Positions 1 through 5,698 of a DNA stretch of 6,862 nucleotides are shown piece after piece; the stretch's first letter is position 1; every line of letters begins with the position of its first letter. The notes under the pieces are model-generated. The model searched no databases. It saw nothing but the letters and a program-made list of their open reading frames with translations, and was not told where the DNA came from. Position numbers and translations under genes: made by a program. The DNA comes from Lentimicrobiaceae bacterium (GTDB lineage Bacteria; Bacteroidota; Bacteroidia; Bacteroidales; WCHB1-69): the NCBI GenBank assembly GCA_009787485.1, contig WQWP01000114.1:1-6862 (forward strand), in the 5' to 3' direction.

Positions 1-59
1 CTTCTAAGTTTGTAATTGAGTTTATCAAACGTAGTGTGAACAAAAGCGGGATAAATAAT

Positions 60-71
60 TGTCAAAGAACG
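60..71 (-). promoter_or_regulatory. boxA-like antitermination element downstream of zapA
   Basis: Read on the minus strand this is CGTTCTTTGACA, beginning 2 nt after the zapA stop codon. It resembles the boxA found in leaders of bacterial ribosomal RNA operons (E. coli core GCTCTTTAACA), with the G-for-A change I associate with Bacteroidota leaders. The same 12 bases occur on the plus strand at 6777-6788. In the family, boxA RNA is bound by NusB/NusE and protects untranslated transcripts from Rho. The element therefore suggests that a noncoding or long untranslated RNA begins here and runs off the left edge. The remaining minus-strand sequence (59 to 1) contains no gene I recognise. Confidence 0.5.
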
Positions 72-73
72 CG

Positions 74-370
74 TTAATCAATGCGTATGCGATCTGTTAA
101 TTCGTTTAATTCTATCATTTTAGGAATCAGATCTTCTTCATATTCTTGCAGTCTTTCATTGCATTCAATGTTTTTTACTACCACATCTATCAATAGTTTT
201 GATAAAATATCTTGATGGTCTTTAAAAGCCCATTGTTTTGCAAAGTTGAAAAAACCGTCATTGATTATTTTTTCGGCTTCTCTATAGTAGCGTTCCCATT
301 CTTTCAAAATCGTCATCTCTATGATACGCTGCGCAATTGTAATTTTAATGGTTATTTTTCCGTCATCCAT
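74..370 (-). CDS. zapA: Cell division protein ZapA
   Basis: This 98-residue protein is recognised as ZapA, a small cytoplasmic protein that binds FtsZ and promotes bundling of its filaments in the division ring. Visible family features are an N-terminal beta segment (residues 5-13, KITIKITIA), a region like the family's E-x-x-Y-R-x-A-x-x-I-N stretch (about residues 26-38, YYREAEKIIND), and a C-terminal helix from about residue 50 rich in Leu, Ile and Glu that would form the dimer/tetramer coiled coil. The length is typical of the family. The ATG at 370 lies inside the end of the upstream coiled-coil gene (19-bp overlap, different frame), which implies coupled translation. In many Bacteroidota the next gene is rny (RNase Y). 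Here the window ends 73 bp after the stop, so that cannot be seen. The sequence is divergent (for example, the stretch at 40-50 is unusually aromatic), so the assignment rests on overall pattern and context. Confidence 0.78.
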   Translation of the reverse strand: MDDGKITIKITIAQRIIEMTILKEWERYYREAEKIINDGFFNFAKQWAFKDHQDILSKLLIDVVVKNIECNERLQEYEEDLIPKMIELNELTDRIRID

Positions 371-660
371 TGCGTTCTATTTAAAAGCTCAATACAGTGG
401 TCTATATCCCGCACCAACTTCTCAATTTTTTTTTCAGTTTGTTTCTTATCTTCCTTGTATAATGTTGTTTTAGTTATGGTTAATATTTTGTTTTTTTCGC
501 TTAGCCGCGTTACTTCGTTTTCTAATTGCGTAATCTTTTCCAAAGCAGCGTTCAAATTGACTTTCAACGTTTTGTTTTCTTCCGCTCTTTCCTCCGCAAC
601 TTGCTTAATTTTAATAAGTTTGCTTTCTATTTGATGATACAATGTTAAAAATGAAGCCAT
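352..660 (-). CDS. ZapB-like coiled-coil protein paired with ZapA
   Basis: This 102-residue protein is almost entirely predicted coiled coil. Residues 8-55 show regular spacing of Leu, Ile and Val among Glu, Lys and Asn (for example ITQLENEVTRLSEKN at 43-57). A short Thr/Lys-rich break follows (about 59-73), then a second helix (74-95) ending in REIDHCIELLN-like sequence (VRDIDHCIELLN). A coiled-coil gene with this type of ending commonly precedes zapA in Bacteroidota and is often annotated as hypothetical or ZapB-like. A role as a partner of ZapA or FtsZ is inferred from this position and from the resemblance to E. coli ZapB, which is itself a short coiled coil. The gene overlaps zapA by 19 bp. 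The ATG at 660 is the only convincing start and has no Shine-Dalgarno sequence, as is usual in this phylum. The divergent neighbour begins at 843. Confidence 0.7.
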   Translation of the reverse strand: MASFLTLYHQIESKLIKIKQVAEERAEENKTLKVNLNAALEKITQLENEVTRLSEKNKILTITKTTLYKEDKKQTEKKIEKLVRDIDHCIELLNRTQWMTEK

Positions 661-677
661 CGCTAACTAATCAGCGG

Positions 678-685
678 CGAAAATA
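678..685 (-). promoter_or_regulatory. Possible -7 box for the zapB-like/zapA pair
   Basis: On the minus strand these bases read TATTTTCG, seven of eight positions of the Bacteroidota -7 consensus TAnnTTTG, followed by the CCGC often seen after such boxes. The box ends 17 nt before the ATG at 660, giving a very short leader. No convincing -33 TTG is present at the expected distance, so this is tentative. Confidence 0.35.
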
Positions 686-706
686 GAAAATATTTTGTCT
701 TGAACT

Positions 707-743
707 AGGATTTATAGGATTTTTAAGATTAATAAGATTTTTC
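707..743. repeat. Imperfect 9-10 bp direct repeats in the divergent intergenic region
   Basis: Four loosely matching units follow one another: AGGATTTAT (707), AGGATTTTTA (716), AGATTAATA (726) and AGATTTTTC (735). The common core is AGGATTT/AAGATTT. It lies midway between two divergent start codons. It may be decayed intergenic repeat DNA or bent AT-rich DNA; no function can be read from it. Confidence 0.5.
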
Positions 744-749
744 AGCATA

Positions 750-838
750 CTTACATAATTGTAAGATTTTTTTGTTTATTTGCTTATTGATTAAGCAAAA
801 GAAAATTGGCAGTTTTATTTACTAACTAAAATTTAGTT
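750..838. repeat. Three short inverted repeats upstream of the T9SS protein gene
   Basis: Three separate perfect inverted repeats lie between the direct repeats and the start codon. The first is CTTACA/TGTAAG at 750-765 (4-nt loop), followed by a run of seven T. The second is TTTGCTTA/TAAGCAAA at 779-799 (5-nt loop). The third is AACTAAA/TTTAGTT at 824-838 (1-nt centre), ending 4 nt before the ATG at 843. They could be operator half-sites or RNA hairpins in the 5' leader of the gene at 843. I found no -7 box with acceptable spacing in this stretch; TTTATTTG at 775-782 is a 7/8 match but has no -33 partner. Confidence 0.45.
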
Positions 839-842
839 TGTT

Positions 843-2855
843 ATGAAAAAAGTATTATTTTTAATTATGACAGTGGCGCTGTGCACCGCTTTACAGGCAC
901 AGCCCACATACCATCCTGAGTGGGTTGGATACACTCAATATGTTCTACCCACTAACTCTAACGCACGTAACACGATCTCTTTCAGACCAAATTCTCAAGA
1001 CGCTGCAGTTGTTTGGACTACAGCAACTAATTCAAGCCCAACTCGTGGAACAGGCATAAATTATTACGACATTGCCAATAGAATTTGGGGCGATGTGATG
1101 TTTGCTGACGTAAGAATTGAAACAGAACGTACAGGATGGGGCACACACGGATTTACCAGCCAAGGAGAAATCGTAGTCTCACATAATAGTAACGCGGACA
1201 CTACCGGCGGTCTTGTTGTTTGTACAAGAGATAATTGGGGAACCGGCAACTGGAACGAATATGTGCTAAAATGTACTCCTTATATCATGTCCACAGATTT
1301 GGGAGGGCATAATACTTATGAAACCACATGCCTTATTTGGCCTACCATGGTAACCAATGGAGATATTGTTCACTTGGTTGCCGTAACAGCGCAATGGCCT
1401 TTGGAGCGTGATTGCGACCCGTATCCTCACGGATATTTTGTTGACGGCAAAAACTATCCCACCGTCCCCTTATACTATCGTTCTTCCGATGGCGGAAAAA
1501 CTTGGGATATTAAAGAAGTTAACTTTCTCGACAATGGTGGAATGACAGAGTTTGAACTTAGTCAAATTTCAAGCGATTCTTACGTTTTAGCAGTAAGAGA
1601 TAACCATGTTGTGCTTCTTTATGAAAGCCGGGGCGGCTTCATTAACTATATGGAGTCATTAGACAATGGCGAAACCTGGAACAAGGTAACGGTATATGAA
1701 TGTGAAGATTTTTTCACTAATTCTCCCGCAGCAGATCTGCCATACCGTTTAATGCCCAGCACCAGCGCTATTTACATTGATGAAAATCATAAAGTGCACG
1801 TAGCTTTCGGAACGAATATCACTTATAAACCGAAAGACGACTGTAGTACTGTCATTCTGTCTGATGTTCCGAGCGGTATTGTGTATTGGAATAGCGATCA
1901 TGAGCCCATTAAGTGGGAAGATCTTGCTGCCGTTGATTTGGATGATAACCCCTTTGGTACACAACACAAGTGGTATAGCTATCCTTATTACATAGACCTT
2001 CCTTCCGTACTTGGATTTGAAAGGCACAACGCATTCTATGATTGGGATGTAAAACGCCCGGCATATAGCTATGGGAATCAATTTCGCGGCAAAGGATGGA
2101 TGATTTACCCAAGAATTATCGCCCAAAATGGAAGAGTGTATATTTCTTATCAGGCTCCTTTAGAATGGCCTGTAACATCTACAGATCAAGAGCTTTATTT
2201 TAGAGGAATATTTGTAACTGTTTCCGAAGATGGCGGTGCAACATGGGAGGTGCAAAACAACACCAGTTGGGTGTCTTACCATCCGGAATTATACAATATT
2301 GATTGGTGCGACTACCCAGGTCCTATAAACATTGATGCTACTCCCGACCAGCTAAGAGCTTGGGCTCAAACGATCACTCATATAACGACGACTGAATGTG
2401 CTTATCCTACAATGAGTACGAATACCAAAGATTGGTTTCTTCTTTTGCAATGGTACAGTCAAGAGTCTCCTCATCTTGATTATCCTCATTTCTCAGAAAA
2501 CGCAGTACTTGTATATACTTTCCATCAATTTTTATGGAGGCTCCCGCAGGATAATAATATTCAATACATACGGAGACCCCACTGGACGGACTGTCTAACG
2601 GTTAAAAACATCCAACCTGCTATTAATGTAAAAATCTACCCGAATCCTGCCATAAACGAAAAAGTTTACGTAGAAGTAGATACTGACATTCCTTACACTT
2701 TAACCGTAACCAACATTATGGGGCAAGTGCTACATACTATAAACAGAGCTCAAAATACAGTAGCGTTCGATGTTTCTAATTTTGCTCCGGGTATTTATAT
2801 TGTAAATGTGAGGACAGATAGGGCTGTTGCTTCGCAGAAATTGATTTTGAGGTAA
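843..2855 (+). CDS. Secreted BNR/Asp-box protein with T9SS sorting domain
   Basis: This 670-residue protein is predicted to be exported and attached to or released from the cell surface. Residues 1-20 form a Sec signal peptide (Lys2-3, hydrophobic core 4-17, cleavage near ALQA). Three Asp-box motifs, S-x-D-x-G-x-T-W, are visible: SSDGGKTW (214-221), SLDNGETW (272-279) and SEDGGATW (461-468). These mark blades of a sialidase/BNR-type beta-propeller, which would fill most of the region from about 25 to 570. The C-terminus is a type IX secretion sorting domain (about 592-670) with the hallmark order IYPNP (598-602), TNIMGQVL (623-630), FAPGIYIVNV (647-656) and a terminal KLILR. I see no Arg-rich sialidase active-site signature such as FRIP, so enzymatic activity is not claimed; carbohydrate or protein binding is equally possible. 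The ATG at 843 is chosen because the signal peptide follows directly. It is transcribed alone, with a terminator-like hairpin right after its stop. Confidence 0.88.
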   Translation: MKKVLFLIMTVALCTALQAQPTYHPEWVGYTQYVLPTNSNARNTISFRPNSQDAAVVWTTATNSSPTRGTGINYYDIANRIWGDVMFADVRIETERTGWGTHGFTSQGEIVVSHNSNADTTGGLVVCTRDNWGTGNWNEYVLKCTPYIMSTDLGGHNTYETTCLIWPTMVTNGDIVHLVAVTAQWPLERDCDPYPHGYFVDGKNYPTVPLYYRSSDGGKTWDIKEVNFLDNGGMTEFELSQISSDSYVLAVRDNHVVLLYESRGGFINYMESLDNGETWNKVTVYECEDFFTNSPAADLPYRLMPSTSAIYIDENHKVHVAFGTNITYKPKDDCSTVILSDVPSGIVYWNSDHEPIKWEDLAAVDLDDNPFGTQHKWYSYPYYIDLPSVLGFERHNAFYDWDVKRPAYSYGNQFRGKGWMIYPRIIAQNGRVYISYQAPLEWPVTSTDQELYFRGIFVTVSEDGGATWEVQNNTSWVSYHPELYNIDWCDYPGPINIDATPDQLRAWAQTITHITTTECAYPTMSTNTKDWFLLLQWYSQESPHLDYPHFSENAVLVYTFHQFLWRLPQDNNIQYIRRPHWTDCLTVKNIQPAINVKIYPNPAINEKVYVEVDTDIPYTLTVTNIMGQVLHTINRAQNTVAFDVSNFAPGIYIVNVRTDRAVASQKLILR

Positions 2856-2889
2856 TCTCTGTGAACTTCACAGAGAATTTCTATTTTTG
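2856..2889 (+). terminator. Rho-independent terminator-like hairpin after the T9SS gene
   Basis: Immediately after the TAA stop, perfect 10-bp arms TCTCTGTGAA (2856-2865) and TTCACAGAGA (2867-2876) flank a single central C. As RNA this folds as an 8-9 bp stem with a 3-5 nt loop. A T-rich tract (ATTTCTATTTTTG) follows. The arms are complementary, so the hairpin exists on either strand, but the T tract favours plus-strand termination. The T tract is also the -7 box of the next unit. Confidence 0.65.
2882..2889 (+). promoter_or_regulatory. Bacteroidota -7 promoter box for the lpdA unit
   Basis: TATTTTTG is a perfect match to the phylum's TAnnTTTG -7 element and is followed by CCG. Transcription would start near 2895-2897, about 15 nt before the ATG at 2912. 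No clear TTG -33 element lies 17-23 nt upstream, because the terminator stem occupies that stretch. The box supports 2912 rather than the earlier in-frame ATG at 2861 as the true start. Confidence 0.6.
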
Positions 2890-2911
2890 CCGAAAATTTA
2901 CAGATATTTTT

Positions 2912-4336
2912 ATGAAACATTTTGACCTTATCGTAATCGGAAGCGGCCCAGGCGGTTACGTTGCCGCCATCCGTGCCAGCCAATTAGGAATGCAAGTTGC
3001 TGTAGTAGAGCGCGCAGAGTTGGGAGGCATTTGCCTCAATTGGGGCTGTATTCCCACCAAAGCATTACTTAAATCGGCGCAAGTTTATAATTATGCGCAA
3101 CATGCCTTAGATTATGGCATTAAAATTGACGGAGCGATTGCACCGGATTTTGAAGCGGTAATTAAAAGAAGTCGCGGCGTTTCCGAAATGATGAGTAAAG
3201 GCGTGCAGTTTCTCTTAAAAAAGAACAATGTTACAGTAATTGAAGGGTTTGGAAAAATTGAAAAGGAGAAAACGGTGATTGTGGCGGCGCAGGTGGAACC
3301 TGCGCCGAACGAGGGCGATACATCGAACATTGAACGTTACACCGCCAACCACATTATCCTGGCTACCGGCGCGCGCTCCCGTCAATTGCCGCATATTCAG
3401 CAAGATGGTAAAAAAGTAATCGGCTATCGCGAGGCATTGACTTTGCCGCAACTGCCAAAATCAATGGTAGTGATGGGCTCCGGCGCCATAGGCAGCGAGT
3501 TTGCGTATTTTTATGCAAGCATGGGCGCGCAAGTTACCATTGTGGAGTATTTGCCCAGATTGGTACCTGTTGAAGATGAGGAGATTTCGAACCACTTGGG
3601 GCGCGCATTCCGCAAAAAGGGAATTAAAGTTATTACTTCAGCCTCCGTAGAAAATGTGGATAGTTCCGGAGAATTGTGCAAAGTAACCATCAAAGACTCC
3701 AAAGAGAAAATTACCGAAGTAGAGTGCGAAATAGTGCTCTCAGCAGTAGGCGTAACCACCAATATTGAAGGCATTGGATTGGAAGAATATGGCGTAAAAG
3801 TAGAAAAAAGCAAAGTAGTGGTTGATGATTTTTACCGCACCAACTGTGAAGGCATTTACGCCATTGGCGATATTGTGCACGGTCCTGCCTTGGCGCACGT
3901 TGCCTCTCACGAAGCGTTGGTCTGCGTTGAAAAGATAGCCGGCTTGGAGGCGCATCCCATCAATTACAACCTCATTCCGGGATGTACCTATACTTCTCCC
4001 GAAATTGCTTCCGCAGGAATAACCGAACAAGCTTGTACTGAGCAGGGTAGGGAGGTTTTAATCGGAAAATTCCCTTTTACCGCCTCCGGAAAAGCCACCG
4101 CTTCGGGAAACAGAGACGGCATGGTAAAAGTAATCTTCGACAAAAACACCAACGAATGGATCGGCTGCCACCTCATTGGCGAAAACGTTACGGAAATGAT
4201 TTCCGGCGCGGTGGTCGCCATGAATAAAAAAACTACCGGTAAAGATATTCTGCACTCAGTACACCCGCATCCCACGCTGTCGGAAGCAATTATGGAGGCC
4301 ACAGCAGCAGCTTACGGAGAAGTGATCCATCTGTAA
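2912..4336 (+). CDS. lpdA: Dihydrolipoyl dehydrogenase (E3)
   Basis: This 474-residue FAD enzyme reoxidises dihydrolipoamide with NAD+ as the E3 component of pyruvate, 2-oxoglutarate or branched-chain dehydrogenase complexes or of the glycine cleavage system, in the cytoplasm. In order it shows the FAD-binding GSGPGG (10-15), the redox disulphide in GGICLNWGCIPTKALL (Cys41, Cys46), the ATGARS turn (151-156), the NAD-binding GSGAIG (189-194), the second FAD contact AIGD (317-320) and the C-terminal dimer-domain HPHPTLSE with catalytic His453-Glu458. The end AYGEVIHL is typical of Bacteroidota Lpd. An in-frame ATG at 2861 would add 17 residues but lies in the preceding terminator and upstream of the promoter, so 2912 is preferred. 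Residues 125-138 look like an insertion relative to Lpd proteins I recall, and their DNA is a perfect palindrome (3285-3307). No E1/E2 genes are nearby. The ligase gene follows after 10 nt. Confidence 0.95.
   Translation: MKHFDLIVIGSGPGGYVAAIRASQLGMQVAVVERAELGGICLNWGCIPTKALLKSAQVYNYAQHALDYGIKIDGAIAPDFEAVIKRSRGVSEMMSKGVQFLLKKNNVTVIEGFGKIEKEKTVIVAAQVEPAPNEGDTSNIERYTANHIILATGARSRQLPHIQQDGKKVIGYREALTLPQLPKSMVVMGSGAIGSEFAYFYASMGAQVTIVEYLPRLVPVEDEEISNHLGRAFRKKGIKVITSASVENVDSSGELCKVTIKDSKEKITEVECEIVLSAVGVTTNIEGIGLEEYGVKVEKSKVVVDDFYRTNCEGIYAIGDIVHGPALAHVASHEALVCVEKIAGLEAHPINYNLIPGCTYTSPEIASAGITEQACTEQGREVLIGKFPFTASGKATASGNRDGMVKVIFDKNTNEWIGCHLIGENVTEMISGAVVAMNKKTTGKDILHSVHPHPTLSEAIMEATAAAYGEVIHL
3285..3307. 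repeat. Perfect GC-rich palindrome inside lpdA
   Basis: Arms CGGCGCAGGT and ACCTGCGCCG (10 bp each) surround a 3-nt centre, GGA. The element is read in frame as AAQVEPAP (residues 125-132 of Lpd), in the loop between two beta strands of the FAD domain. It is much richer in G and C than the codons around it. The form resembles a REP-like or other short interspersed palindromic element absorbed into a coding sequence. Confidence 0.7.
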
Positions 4337-4346
4337 AATAACCTGC

Positions 4347-5690
4347 ATGAACCGGGCGCTATTCTTTTCACGTTGCTACTTTATTTTACTTGTTATTGCC
4401 GTTATAACCATTCCTTTTACAAAGTTGTTCTACTTTATTATAACACCATTATTGTTAATATTGTGGATTATCGAAGGAGAATGGAAAAGTAAATGGAATC
4501 GTTTAAAAGAATCTCACACAGTAGTCATTACCGGAATTTTAGCACTATTTTGGTTGATGAATCTCATTGGACTTTTTTATGCTAACGATTTGACAAAAGG
4601 GCTCATGAGAACGTATGATAAATTGCCTTTTTTGGTATATCCGTTAGTTTTTTTTACATTAAACAAAGAGTATTTCACGCTAAAAAAACTGCACACTTTA
4701 TTCAAATGGTTTCTTTTTGCTACAGTAGTAATGCTCATGATGAACTGGGGAAATGCCTTCATACGGTATTTTACAACAGGCGAAGCACGTCATTTTTATT
4801 ATAATGATTTTTCTCAATATTCCTGCCATACATCATACGCTTCTTTATTAGTTTGCATAGCATTTATAATTGCATTTTATTTTCTCAATGCTTCAAATGG
4901 CAAATCTCATATCTCTTGTCCGTCGGTTGAAACCGACGGCAGTGAAACCCCCTCATGCCTCCCCCCTCATACCTCACATCCCATACCCCTCACCATTCTC
5001 CTCTCTTTCTACGCCATTTCCATTTATTTTCTTCAATCAAGAACCGGAATTTTAGCTTTTATTGTTGTATCTATTTTTTCACTCTTTTATTATTTCCATA
5101 CTCGTAAAAAAACATTTTGGTATGGAATTGTAGGAACGCTCATAGTATTACTGTTTACCTTTACCATTATTAAATTGTTTCCGGGTAGGGTAGGGCATCA
5201 TATAACAAACATAGAGCAACAGGAAGACAAAAATGTATTAGGATTAAGAAGCGAAATCTGGAGCATAACTTATCAATTAGCTATGAAAAACAAAATGCTG
5301 GGTATTGGAACCGGATACCATGCAGAAAGCTATTTGACAGATGCAGAGTTGGAAATTTTTGACAAAAATCGCCTTTTCATTAATGCACATAATCAATTTT
5401 TGCAAACTTTTTTAGATCATGGTATTTTTGCTCTTTTGTTGCTCGTTTTCTTCATCATTAATTCGTTTTATTTTGCGATAAAAACGAGAAATTATCTTTT
5501 ATTTATGTTGATGATCAGTATTTTCATTAATATACTTTTTGAATCTATGCTGGAACGAGGGCATGGGATTTTTGCATTCAGTTTGTTTTATTGTTTATTT
5601 ATTGCAAAAAATAATATTTTCGCGACCGCTATACAAAACAGTAGAGACATTGCGCGCAATGTCTCTACAACATCAATTAAAAAAAAATAA
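4347..5690 (+). CDS. O-antigen ligase/polymerase-like membrane protein (Wzy_C family)
   Basis: This 447-residue multi-pass inner-membrane protein resembles the O-antigen ligase (WaaL)/polymerase (Wzy) superfamily, which transfers undecaprenyl-linked glycans to lipid A core or extends them on the periplasmic side. About ten hydrophobic segments are visible (including 10-41, 58-78, 92-104, 120-134, 164-181, 213-230, 234-250, 256-275, 360-377 and 382-398). Family marks are SRTGILAF (231-238), the large periplasmic loop (about 278-355) with R301-S-E-I-W and the GIGTG turn (319-323), and the conserved AHNQFLQTFLDHGI (347-360). Which glycan it acts on cannot be told. The gene is visibly more AT-rich than lpdA and rnfD on either side. 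Two palindromes are built into it: one in a loop (residues 192-198) and one at the C-terminus (432-441). The spacing of 10 nt to lpdA and 8 nt to rnfD implies co-transcription, but no other glycan gene is present. Confidence 0.8.
   Translation: MNRALFFSRCYFILLVIAVITIPFTKLFYFIITPLLLILWIIEGEWKSKWNRLKESHTVVITGILALFWLMNLIGLFYANDLTKGLMRTYDKLPFLVYPLVFFTLNKEYFTLKKLHTLFKWFLFATVVMLMMNWGNAFIRYFTTGEARHFYYNDFSQYSCHTSYASLLVCIAFIIAFYFLNASNGKSHISCPSVETDGSETPSCLPPHTSHPIPLTILLSFYAISIYFLQSRTGILAFIVVSIFSLFYYFHTRKKTFWYGIVGTLIVLLFTFTIIKLFPGRVGHHITNIEQQEDKNVLGLRSEIWSITYQLAMKNKMLGIGTGYHAESYLTDAELEIFDKNRLFINAHNQFLQTFLDHGIFALLLLVFFIINSFYFAIKTRNYLLFMLMISIFINILFESMLERGHGIFAFSLFYCLFIAKNNIFATAIQNSRDIARNVSTTSIKKK
4920..4939. 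repeat. Perfect palindrome inside the ligase gene
   Basis: Arms CCGTCGGTT and AACCGACGG (9 bp each) surround a 2-nt centre, GA. It is read in frame as PSVETDG (residues 192-198), in the loop between the membrane segments at 164-181 and 213-230. Its GC-rich composition contrasts with the AT-rich gene, suggesting an inserted short repeat. Confidence 0.7.
4947..5012. repeat. C-rich tract with degenerate CCTCAT units in the ligase gene
   Basis: Just after the palindrome the plus strand becomes strongly C-rich and contains no G at all from 4958 to 5012. CCTCAT recurs at 4951 and 4965, with CCTCAC at 4972 and CCCTCACC near 4987; TCTCAT also occurs before the palindrome at 4905. It encodes the Pro/Ser/Thr/His-rich stretch at residues 201-215. 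It looks like decayed simple-repeat DNA that entered together with the palindrome. Confidence 0.5.
5641..5668. repeat. 28-bp perfect palindrome forming the ligase C-terminus
   Basis: The arm GTAGAGACATTGCG is followed without a spacer by its exact reverse complement, giving 14-bp arms. In frame it encodes SRDIARNVST (residues 432-441), so it supplies part of the protein's hydrophilic tail before the final TSIKKK. The stop follows 19 nt later and rnfD starts 8 nt after that. Palindromes with GTAGAGAC...GTCTCTAC ends are, as far as I recall, frequent interspersed repeats in bacterial genomes; this could not be checked here. Confidence 0.8.
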
Positions 5691-5698
5691 ACCACAAT

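Noticed and set aside
212..634. Plus-strand reading frame of 140 codons opposite zapA and the ZapB-like gene
   Set aside because: It is the complement of two recognisable genes; its Phe/Ser-rich product is typical of an antisense shadow and matches no family I know.
750..774. Rho-independent terminator in the divergent intergenic region
   Set aside because: A 6-bp AT-rich stem with seven T looks terminator-like, but no plus-strand gene ends before it; kept only as an inverted repeat.
1749..2126. Minus-strand reading frames inside the T9SS gene
   Set aside because: They overlap a well-supported plus-strand gene with signal peptide, Asp boxes and sorting domain, and show no domain of their own.
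2861..2911. N-terminal extension of Lpd by 17 residues
   Set aside because: The extension lies in a terminator-like hairpin and upstream of a perfect -7 box; the family N-terminus begins at the ATG at 2912.
4870..5055. Plus-strand 61-codon reading frame inside the ligase gene
   Set aside because: It is an out-of-frame reading of the ligase coding region; its Pro/Ser-rich product comes from the C-rich repeat tract.
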